A stretch of 5,278 nucleotides of DNA from positions 1 to 5,278 of the forward strand of contig DTWD01000135.1 of the NCBI GenBank assembly GCA_012963185.1, given 5' to 3'. The stretch comes from Acidobacteriota bacterium (GTDB taxonomy: Bacteria > Acidobacteriota > Vicinamibacteria > Vicinamibacterales > UBA8438). Within the stretch, counting starts at the first letter, position 1; each line of letters opens with the position of its first letter. Positions 1 to 5,278 of the stretch are shown here, one piece after another. The notes below the pieces were generated by a model. That model searched no databases. It saw nothing but the letters and a program-made list of their open reading frames with translations, and was not told the DNA's origin. Made by a program: the position numbers and the translations under genes.

Positions 1-215
1 ATACGGCGTACGCCACTGTTGGACTTGACGCGATCGCGTCGGCCCGGGCGTCTGTGGGTCCGTTGCCGATCGTTGCGATCGGAGGGATTACGCTAGAGAA
101 CGCGTCCGATGTCTTAGCTGCAGGTGCATCGAGCGTGTCTGTTATCGGAGACGTTTTTTCGGGCGGAGATCCCACGCAGCGGACGCGTGCCTATTTAGAA
201 CGATTGTCGGTGTAA
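1..215 (+). CDS. thiE: Thiamine-phosphate synthase, C-terminal part (5' end outside window)
   Basis: This is the 3' end of an open frame (first full codon at 3, TAA at 213-215), giving 70 residues. ThiE joins HMP-pyrophosphate to thiazole phosphate (HET-P) to make thiamine phosphate in the cytosol. What is seen: a GLDAI segment, then PIVAIGGIT (about residues 22-30), which is the beta-strand plus phosphate-binding Gly-Gly-Ile loop of ThiE TIM barrels. After it come ENASDVLAAGASSVSVIGDV and a short C-terminal helix. This matches the layout of the last two beta/alpha units of ThiE. One difference is Gly in VIGDV, where family members I recall usually have Ser (VISAI type). The paralogue TenI (thiazole tautomerase) shares the GGI loop and cannot be fully excluded without the N-terminal half. 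The gene converges with, and overlaps by 25 bp, the stop end of the minus-strand AGCS symporter gene. Confidence 0.82.
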   Translation, partial: TAYATVGLDAIASARASVGPLPIVAIGGITLENASDVLAAGASSVSVIGDVFSGGDPTQRTRAYLERLSV

Positions 216-1588
216 CTAGCGTTGAGCTTTCGGACAGTTCCGACCAGGAAAACAATCGCGATTAGGTTGGGAAATGCCATGAATCCATTGAGGAGCGTGC
301 CGATCGCCCACACGAGGGGCACGGACACGATGGACCCAATGAGGATCATGGCCGTGAAGAGTATGCGATAAGGCCGGATCACCTGTGATCCGAACATGAA
401 CTCGACGCACTTTTCACCGTAGTACGACCAGCCGATCAAAGTAGAAAACCCAAATAGAAATGAACAGAGCGCGACGACTAGGGAAGCCAGAGGCACGGAT
501 GTGCTCAAGGCCGCTGCCGTTAGGTCACCGCTAGCTCCTTGATATGCAGCCTCAGTCCAGAGTCCTGAAGTTAAGATAACGAATGCTGTCATGGTGCAGA
601 TAACGATCGTGTCAATAAAGACCTCGAAGATACCAATAACACCCTGCTCAGTCGGGTGCGTTACCTTTGCGATTCCATGCGCGATCGGTGCACTTCCCAT
701 TCCAGCCTCATTCGAGAGTACGCCTCGGCTAACGCCTGCCGCGATCACTTGTGCGACTGATGCACCAGCAAATCCACCGACCGCGGCCGCTGGGTCAAGC
801 GCGTTGCTCACGATAAGGATGAGTACGTCAGGGACCTGGGTCAGATTAAGGATGATGAACAACCCGGCGGCAAATACGTAAAGGACAATCATGGCGGGAA
901 CCAGTCGTTCAGCGACTGATGCGATACGCCGAATTCCCCCGACTAGGACAAGCCCAACCGCCGTGGTGATTAAGATCCCGGGAAACCAAAGAGGCACGTC
1001 AATACCGACGAGGCTTCTTGCGGCCTCGGCAAATGTTCTAGCGATGGTATTTGATTGAGCCATGTTGCCAGTGCCAAATAAGGCGGCACAAGCCCCAAAA
1101 AAAGCGAAGAGATACGACAGGATACGACCGATCAGCTTATTGGGGATTCCCTGAGTAATGTAGTACATCGGGCCACTGGCAAGTTCTCCGGTTTCCCGTG
1201 TTACGCGGTAGTGGACTCCCAGGACAGCTTCAGCGTACTTGGTCGCCATGCCGACAGCCGCGGTGATCCACATCCAGAAAATGGCACCGGGACCGCCAAT
1301 CAGAATCGCTGTTGCGACGCCACCGATATTGCCATTGCCGACGGTCGAAGCGAGTGCCGTAGACAGTGCTTGGAATTGTGTAATAGTTCCTGTGCCGTCG
1401 TTCGCATCGATATCGCGTGTGAAGGCACCCTGTAGCGCGAGCCGTACGGCGATCGGAAACCGACGAATTTGAACAAATCCGGTTACGAGTGTGATCAGTC
1501 CACCAACGACAACCAGAACCAGTGGCATAACGAAGGGTTGCCAGATGAAGCTGTCGACGGCTTGGATTTGTTCAGTAAGTAAGTTCAT
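191..1588 (-). CDS. Alanine/glycine:cation symporter, AGCS family (Na_Ala_symp)
   Basis: A 465-residue polytopic inner-membrane protein (numbered from the ATG at 1588). AGCS proteins import alanine, glycine or related small amino acids with Na+ or H+. Family signatures run in order: STVGNGNIGGVATAI (81-95) with GGPGAIFWMW after it, GMATKYAEAVLG (113-124), GPMYYITQG (139-147), GTGNMAQSNTIA (172-183), RRIASVAERLVPA (220-232), SRGVLSNEAGMGSAPIAHG (287-305), then GVIGIFEVFIDT and STLIGWSYYGEKCVE. About eleven hydrophobic helices are visible, and the length is normal for the family. The frame stays open to an ATG at 1672, which would overlap the upstream NSS gene by 61 bp. I prefer 1588: the 28 extra residues are polar, unlike family N-termini, and 1588 lies 23 bp after the upstream stop. 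Neither start has a strong ribosome site. It is probably co-transcribed with the NSS gene. Exact substrate and coupling ion cannot be read from sequence. Confidence 0.93.
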   Translation of the reverse strand: MNLLTEQIQAVDSFIWQPFVMPLVLVVVGGLITLVTGFVQIRRFPIAVRLALQGAFTRDIDANDGTGTITQFQALSTALASTVGNGNIGGVATAILIGGPGAIFWMWITAAVGMATKYAEAVLGVHYRVTRETGELASGPMYYITQGIPNKLIGRILSYLFAFFGACAALFGTGNMAQSNTIARTFAEAARSLVGIDVPLWFPGILITTAVGLVLVGGIRRIASVAERLVPAMIVLYVFAAGLFIILNLTQVPDVLILIVSNALDPAAAVGGFAGASVAQVIAAGVSRGVLSNEAGMGSAPIAHGIAKVTHPTEQGVIGIFEVFIDTIVICTMTAFVILTSGLWTEAAYQGASGDLTAAALSTSVPLASLVVALCSFLFGFSTLIGWSYYGEKCVEFMFGSQVIRPYRILFTAMILIGSIVSVPLVWAIGTLLNGFMAFPNLIAIVFLVGTVRKLNASYTDNRSK

Positions 1589-1611
1589 CGTCGTAGACGT
1601 CCAGAGATTCG

Positions 1612-2979
1612 TTAAAACGTCGCTAATGCTGTTGCGATAATGATTGACCCAATCGCTACAGGGCAAACCCATTTGACAAGGAAAACCCAGAGTGAGGCGA
1701 CCGGAAACGAGGCACCTTCAGCACATAATTCCTCAAGTGCTCGATCAACATGCCACACGCGACCAACAAAAATTGAAGTCAAAAGCCCACCAATCGGTAA
1801 TGAGAAATTATTCCAAATGGTTGCCATCAAGTCTAAAAAGGTACCACCGATAATCGGCAGATCGGTAAAAAGTCCGACGGCGCCGTTTCCGAGGGACGAT
1901 GGGATGGCAAGTACGAACACGCCGCTTGTCACGATTGCAACTGCTTTCCGGCGCGACCAGCCACGGGTATCGACGCAATGTGAGACTGGTACTTCGAGTA
2001 ACGAAATCGTTGAGGTCAACGCCGCCAGACTTAAAAGAAGAAAGAAAGCAGCGCCGAATAGATTTCCACCGGGGATGGTGGAGAATAAACGTGGGAGAAC
2101 TGTAAAGATGAGGCCTGGGCCACTGCTGGTGGGGTCGAACCCCGTGATTGAGAAGCCGGCCGGAAAGATGATGAATCCGGCGAGTAGAGCAATCAATGTA
2201 TCCAGGATCACGACCCAGACGGTCGAAGCTCCAATGGCCGCGTGGCGACCAAGGTAGCTCCCGTACGTAATCATGGCGCCCATTCCAAGACTGAGGGAGA
2301 AAAATGCTTGGCCGAGTGCGGCGTTGAATACGCTAACGTCGAGGAGACGGGTCAGGTCCGGTCGCATGTAATAATCGAGACCAACCTCTGCGCCTGGGAG
2401 GGTCGCTGCGCGCACAGCCAAAATGAGGAGCAAGACGATCAGCGCCGGCATAAGCGCTTTAGTTGCTCGTTCGATCCCAGTACGTACACCGCCTAATAGG
2501 ATCGTTGCGGTGGCCCCGAGTACGAGGGAGGTCAGTGCGAGATTTACGGTCCCGTTACTTGTAAATGCTTCGAAAAATTGATTGATAGAGTCTGCGTTTC
2601 CGGAAACGGCCGATGTGGCAGTGAACCAGACGTACGCGACTGTCCAGCCGGCGATAACAGAATAGAACGAGAGGATCCCTGCGCCAGTTGCCACTCCGAG
2701 GGCACCCACGATCCACCATCTGCTGTCAGGAGCTAGGCTTCGAAACGCACCGGCTGGGCTGAGCCGACTATGGCGCCCAAGGGCGATTTCGGCAACCATG
2801 ATCGGTGCACAGATAAGTAGGACGCAAATGAGGTAGACAAGCACGAAGGCGGCACCGCCGCCTTGGCCGACTTGCGTTGGGAAGCCCCAGATATTTCCCA
2901 ATCCGACCGCGGAACCCGCAGCGGCAAGAATGAATCCAGAACGAGAACCCCAACTGCCGCGAGAGTGACCGGTATTCAT
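1612..2979 (-). CDS. Neurotransmitter:sodium symporter (NSS/SNF) family, LeuT-fold amino-acid transporter
   Basis: A 455-residue inner-membrane protein, the usual size of bacterial NSS members, which import amino acids with Na+. The first helix carries the family signature (AAAGSAVGLGNIWGFP, 19-34) with its unwound ion and substrate segment. The cytoplasmic Arg-x-x-Trp (Arg7, Trp10) precedes it. TM6 reads FFSLSLGMGAMITYGSY (226-242). TM7 has Asp260 where LeuT has Asn286. TM8 has A319-A-L-T322-S323, matching the LeuT Na2 ligands Ala351, Thr354 and Ser355. Asp337 aligns with the intracellular gate Asp369. Against this conservation, LeuT Arg30 is Gly32 here and LeuT Asp404 is Ala386 by ungapped alignment, so the extracellular salt bridge is absent. 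The ATG at 2979 puts the first helix at the normal distance, but no clear Shine-Dalgarno precedes it. The gene heads a likely two-gene transcript with the AGCS gene. Substrate is unknown. Confidence 0.93.
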   Translation of the reverse strand: MNTGHSRGSWGSRSGFILAAAGSAVGLGNIWGFPTQVGQGGGAAFVLVYLICVLLICAPIMVAEIALGRHSRLSPAGAFRSLAPDSRWWIVGALGVATGAGILSFYSVIAGWTVAYVWFTATSAVSGNADSINQFFEAFTSNGTVNLALTSLVLGATATILLGGVRTGIERATKALMPALIVLLLILAVRAATLPGAEVGLDYYMRPDLTRLLDVSVFNAALGQAFFSLSLGMGAMITYGSYLGRHAAIGASTVWVVILDTLIALLAGFIIFPAGFSITGFDPTSSGPGLIFTVLPRLFSTIPGGNLFGAAFFLLLSLAALTSTISLLEVPVSHCVDTRGWSRRKAVAIVTSGVFVLAIPSSLGNGAVGLFTDLPIIGGTFLDLMATIWNNFSLPIGGLLTSIFVGRVWHVDRALEELCAEGASFPVASLWVFLVKWVCPVAIGSIIIATALATF

Positions 2980-2992
2980 TTATACGTTGTTA

Positions 2993-3019
2993 TCGGTAGG
3001 TTGGCGGGCATTCTACCGA
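2993..3019. promoter_or_regulatory. Inverted repeat in the divergent NSS/folD spacer, possible operator
   Basis: Arms TCGGTAG (2993-2999) and CTACCGA (3013-3019) are perfect 7-bp inverted complements separated by 13 bp. They lie in the 95-bp spacer between the divergent NSS and folD starts, 14 bp upstream of the NSS ATG. The right arm overlaps a candidate -10 box for the NSS gene. This position would suit a repressor site, but a short transcript hairpin or chance are also possible. No regulator gene is present in the window. Confidence 0.35.
3010..3015 (-). promoter_or_regulatory. Candidate -10 box for the NSS-AGCS transcript
   Basis: Read on the minus strand this is TAGAAT, five of six matches to the sigma70 -10 consensus TATAAT. 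It would give a leader of roughly 20-25 bases before the ATG at 2979. No good -35 box sits 16-18 bp upstream, so the call rests on the -10 match and its position only. Confidence 0.25.
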
Positions 3020-3063
3020 AACCCGAGGTAAACTCGAAATCCCAACGCTGAGGCTTTCAATTC

Positions 3064-3070
3064 GAAAGGG
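3064..3070 (+). promoter_or_regulatory. Ribosome binding site of folD, supporting the GTG start
   Basis: GAAAGGG, containing AAGG at 3066-3069, ends five bases before the GTG at 3075. This purine-rich stretch and spacing favour GTG 3075 over the in-frame GTG at 3102, which would begin directly at the conserved LDGRAVA segment. CTTTC (3054-3058) and GAAAG (3064-3068) could pair as a weak 5-bp hairpin covering part of the site. Confidence 0.55.
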
Positions 3071-3074
3071 AACT

Positions 3075-4016
3075 GTGAACAGATATGAGAGCAGAGCACG
3101 CGTGCTCGATGGAAGGGCCGTCGCTGCTGAGATTAGAGAATCACTACGTACACGCATTGAGTCGTTTCGTGTTGCGGCTGGTAGAACACCGAGGCTAGGC
3201 ATCCTACTGGCCGGTGATGACCCAGGTTCCGCGTCATACGTCCGAAATAAGATGAAGACGAGTGATGAATTAGGTATGGCGACGGTCCTCGAGCGATTAC
3301 CCGATACGGCGAGCTTTGATGAGGCGATGTCGATCGTATTCCGTTTCAACAAAGATGCTCTAATTGACGGCATTCTTGTCCAATCTCCATTGCCTCGCGG
3401 TATGGGTGCTGACGGGGAGCAGAAGTTATTTGATGCGATCGATGTCGAGAAAGATGTCGATGGATTTCATCCGTTGAACGTAGGTCGGCTCGTTCAAAAA
3501 CGCGCGCCGTTTGCGGCTTGTACGCCGTCGGGTGTTATTGAACTACTCGATCGAAGTGGTATCGAGATAGCAGGACGACGGGCGGTGGTGATTGGTCGCA
3601 GCGATATTGTAGGGAAGCCAATGGCGATGCTGCTCTTGCATCGACACGCAACAGTCACTATCTGTCACTCGCGGACAGAAAACCTGGCAGATGTGACGTC
3701 AAAGGCGGATATCCTTGTGGCTGCGATTGGGCGACCGGCCTTTGTGACAGGTGCCTTTGTAAAACCAGGCGCGGCAGTAATTGACGTTGGGACGAATGCC
3801 TTAACCGACCGATCGATGGTGGAGGCGATATTCGGTGCGACTTCGAAGAAGATGTCAGCTTTTGAAAAACGTGGTCAAGTGTGGTGTGGGGATGTTCATC
3901 CAGATGTTGATCAGGTCGCCGGAGCGTTGACGCCCGTTCCTGGTGGAGTTGGACCACTTACGATTGCAATCTTGATGTCGAATACCGTGACCGCTGCAGA
4001 GATTAGGTGTACTTGA
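3075..4016 (+). CDS. folD: Bifunctional methylenetetrahydrofolate dehydrogenase / methenyltetrahydrofolate cyclohydrolase
   Basis: A 313-residue cytosolic enzyme. FolD oxidises 5,10-methylene-THF with NADP+ and hydrolyses the methenyl product to 10-formyl-THF, feeding purine and formyl-Met synthesis. Seen in order: LDGRAVAAEIR near the N-terminus; GDDPGSASYVRNKMK, with Tyr55 and the catalytic Lys59 in the Y-x3-K motif; DGILVQSPLP (98-107) with Gln103; KDVDGFHPLNVGRL (126-139) with the folate-site Asp129; CTPSGVIELL; the Rossmann signature VVIGRSDIVGKP (171-182); and the C-terminal TPVPGGVGPLT (286-296). All key residues are present, so both activities are expected. The protein is about 25 residues longer than E. 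coli FolD (288 aa). Most of the excess lies between the VIDVGT strand (235-240) and GDV (272-274). The start is a GTG with a purine-rich site five bases upstream. The gene stands alone on its strand, divergent from the transporters and convergent with coaE. Confidence 0.97.
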   Translation: MNRYESRARVLDGRAVAAEIRESLRTRIESFRVAAGRTPRLGILLAGDDPGSASYVRNKMKTSDELGMATVLERLPDTASFDEAMSIVFRFNKDALIDGILVQSPLPRGMGADGEQKLFDAIDVEKDVDGFHPLNVGRLVQKRAPFAACTPSGVIELLDRSGIEIAGRRAVVIGRSDIVGKPMAMLLLHRHATVTICHSRTENLADVTSKADILVAAIGRPAFVTGAFVKPGAAVIDVGTNALTDRSMVEAIFGATSKKMSAFEKRGQVWCGDVHPDVDQVAGALTPVPGGVGPLTIAILMSNTVTAAEIRCT

Positions 4017-4023
4017 GCGTGGA

Positions 4024-4038
4024 GCGCGATTATTGCGC
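4024..4038. terminator. Small hairpin at the folD/coaE convergence, possible weak bidirectional terminator
   Basis: GCGCGA (4024-4029) can pair with TTGCGC (4033-4038), giving six pairs with one G-U and a three-base loop. It sits at the convergent ends of folD and coaE and covers the coaE stop codon. Neither strand has a T-run after it, so it is not a classical intrinsic terminator. It is the only stem I see in the 13-bp gap. Confidence 0.22.
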
Positions 4039-4632
4039 GGTTTGTAACGCGAGGCAGAGCCGATCTACTTGCTGTGCAGTTTCTGTGTTGGTTCCGTCTG
4101 TTCGGACGACCCATGATGCCGCGGCTATCTTTCGTGCAATTGGTAGCTGTGCTGCTAATCGGTATTGGGCATCTACTGCGGAAAGTTTGTCGCGTTTGAT
4201 GATGCGGACAACCTGCACTTTCGGTGCACAGCTCACTACTATGACATTGTCAAACACCTCGGCACGATTCGTTTCGTAAAGTAATGGAATTTCAGCGATC
4301 GCAACGGTGTTACTGGTCGTGTCTGCGCATCGCGCGAACCAGTCGTCAATAAGGCGTCTTATTACTGGATGGACGATCGATTCTAGTTGTGCTCGAGCAG
4401 TCTGATTATCAAAAACTAATTTTGCCAATGCGGCTCGATTGACCTGCTGGTTTGGAAGGAAATAATCGTCTCCAAAACATTGTCGAAGTGTGTGGTGAGC
4501 AGGTTGGCCGACATCAACGACGGCCCGAGAGACTTGGTCAGCGTCGAGTGTTGGAATGCCATTCCGACGAATCATGCGAAGTACGTGCGTTTTACCTGTC
4601 CCAATGCCACCTGTGAGTGCGATGCGTTTCAT
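4030..4632 (-). CDS. coaE: Dephospho-CoA kinase
   Basis: A 200-residue cytosolic kinase of normal family length. It phosphorylates the 3'-hydroxyl of the ribose of dephospho-CoA with ATP, the last step of coenzyme A synthesis. Seen: the P-loop GGIGTGKT (8-15) right after the first beta-strand; LDADQVSR (29-36), the Asp-Ala-Asp motif with the candidate catalytic base; HPVIRRLI (88-95) in the CoA domain; EIPLLYE (114-120), the conserved strand with its acidic residue; and the lid KRDKLSAVDAQYRLAAQLP (146-164) with the usual Arg and Gln positions. WVVRTDGT (174-181) is the last strand, where many members have a V-x-N-x-G pattern. The ATG at 4632 lies 14 bp after the stop of the lapB-like gene, so the two are probably co-transcribed. 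Only a weak GAG lies before the start, which fits translation coupled to the upstream gene. Confidence 0.96.
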   Translation of the reverse strand: MKRIALTGGIGTGKTHVLRMIRRNGIPTLDADQVSRAVVDVGQPAHHTLRQCFGDDYFLPNQQVNRAALAKLVFDNQTARAQLESIVHPVIRRLIDDWFARCADTTSNTVAIAEIPLLYETNRAEVFDNVIVVSCAPKVQVVRIIKRDKLSAVDAQYRLAAQLPIARKIAAASWVVRTDGTNTETAQQVDRLCLALQTAQ

Positions 4633-4646
4633 TAGCGCTCAGAATG

Positions 4647-5278
4647 CTAGACGGCCGCCTCTTGTACATCAGTGTCTTCCGTCGCATCTTCGGCGGTCGC
4701 GATTCGCTCTTCAATAAACGTGTTCCACTCATGGCATTGAGGACATTGCCACAGTAGCTCGGTACTTCGATATCGGCACCGGATACACACATGCGGATCG
4801 AGATAAAAAACAGCATCGTGAGTGAGTTCGATATACTGCCTTACGAGTGAGCGGTTGAAGGCCAGCGCGGCTAACGACCGCCAGATCGCTTGGTGAACAG
4901 CAAGTGCATGTGGGTTATGCACTAATGATTCAAAGAAAAGATCGAGTGCCTGCGCTGATTGTCCATGACCTGCAAAGTGTTGACCGAGTGAGAGGCGTGC
5001 GCGCCAATCCTGTGGGTTCGTCTCAATTAACTGCTGGCAGAGTTCGGCGAATCGGGTCCGCTGCCCTAACGTTTCGTACGCATGTTCTAGTCGCTTAAAA
5101 GCAAGATACGAACGTTCGGGGGCTGTTCTGATGATTTGTTCCCAAATTGCGATGGCTTTTCGTGTGTCCTTTTGAGACATGTACACGTCGCCAAGGTTTA
5201 ATGAAGCTGGGATGGTCTGCTTGTCGAGGTCTAAGGCCTTTTCAAAATGGTGGATAGCCTGGTCGGATAAGTGCTCCC
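4647..5278 (-). CDS. LapB-like TPR protein with C-terminal zinc ribbon (5' end outside window)
   Basis: The frame is open to the window edge, leaving 210 codons to the TAG at 4647-4649, with the N-terminus missing. The GTG at 5186 is internal: reading upstream gives AIHHFEKALDLDKQTIPASL and then NLGD, a normal TPR in frame. Seen: tandem TPR-like helix pairs, then CIRC and CPQC (about 4776-4787 and 4734-4745), spaced as Cys-x2-Cys-x10-Cys-x2-Cys with LLWQCPQCHEW. This is the rubredoxin-type metal site at the C-terminus of LapB (YciM). The tail after it is acidic and rich in Asp, Glu and Ala. In E. coli, LapB is membrane-anchored with its TPR domain facing the cytoplasm. It controls lipopolysaccharide synthesis by presenting LpxC to the FtsH protease. 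That role here is inference, since the anchor helix is outside the window and coaE is not its usual E. coli neighbour. The alternative is a related TPR/zinc-ribbon protein of another function. Confidence 0.8.
   Translation of the reverse strand, partial: EHLSDQAIHHFEKALDLDKQTIPASLNLGDVYMSQKDTRKAIAIWEQIIRTAPERSYLAFKRLEHAYETLGQRTRFAELCQQLIETNPQDWRARLSLGQHFAGHGQSAQALDLFFESLVHNPHALAVHQAIWRSLAALAFNRSLVRQYIELTHDAVFYLDPHVCIRCRYRSTELLWQCPQCHEWNTFIEERIATAEDATEDTDVQEAAV

Noticed and set aside
591..881. A 96-codon plus-strand open frame opposite the AGCS gene
   Set aside because: Antisense to conserved AGCS motifs, with low-complexity composition (Thr, Ala, Pro, Ile) and no family resemblance.
1640..2257. 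A 205-codon plus-strand open frame opposite the NSS gene
   Set aside because: It is entirely antisense to a well-supported transporter gene, is rich in Pro, Thr, Lys and Arg without recognisable motifs, and looks like a frame shadow.
3029..3034. TAAACT as a -10 box for folD
   Set aside because: Only four of six consensus matches and no -35 at a suitable distance, so no folD promoter is called.
3024..3036. Short palindrome CGAG-5-CTCG in the divergent spacer
   Set aside because: Four-base arms are expected by chance and it does not align with a recognisable promoter element.
2990..3373. A 127-codon minus-strand frame spanning the spacer and the start of folD
   Set aside because: It is antisense to the conserved folD N-terminal region and runs across the promoter spacer. 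The Ser/Arg-rich product has no recognisable domain.
4007..4279. A 90-codon plus-strand frame after folD
   Set aside because: It overlaps the folD end and is antisense to the coaE lid region, with no motif.
5178..5186. GTG/ATG codons as the start of the TPR protein
   Set aside because: The frame continues upstream to the window edge and encodes an in-phase TPR helix pair, so these codons are internal and the gene is truncated by the window.

Overview
The window reads as a housekeeping and transport stretch from a Gram-negative bacterium of moderate GC. It is densely packed: six protein genes, two of them cut by the window edges, and no RNA genes, insertion sequences, CRISPR arrays or phage genes that I can see. 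The LapB-type TPR/zinc-ribbon protein at the right edge points to an outer-membrane organism. From memory of family sequences only, the long loop in FolD and the lid region of CoaE remind me of Acidobacteriota as much as of Pseudomonadota, so I leave the phylum open.

Layout, left to right. Positions 1-215 (+) hold the last 70 codons of thiE (thiamine-phosphate synthase). Converging on it and overlapping its end by 25 bp are two minus-strand transporter genes, read from right to left: a LeuT-type neurotransmitter:sodium symporter (NSS) homologue (2979-1612), then an AGCS alanine/glycine:cation symporter (about 1588-191). They are close enough to be one transcript. A 95-bp divergent spacer (2980-3074) contains an inverted repeat and separates them from folD (3075-4016, +). 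folD makes 5,10-methenyl- and 10-formyl-tetrahydrofolate. Thirteen bases after folD, and converging on it, is coaE (4632-4030, -), the last enzyme of coenzyme A synthesis. coaE lies 14 bp behind a lapB-like gene (>5278-4647, -), so these two also look like an operon.

Functionally there are two themes: cofactor synthesis (thiamine phosphate, folate one-carbon units, CoA) and sodium-driven amino-acid uptake by two unrelated-by-family transporters. Nothing here looks like an undescribed system. The most interesting detail is in the NSS protein. Both residues of the extracellular salt-bridge gate known from LeuT are replaced (Gly32 and Ala386), while the intracellular gate pair and the sodium-site residues are kept.
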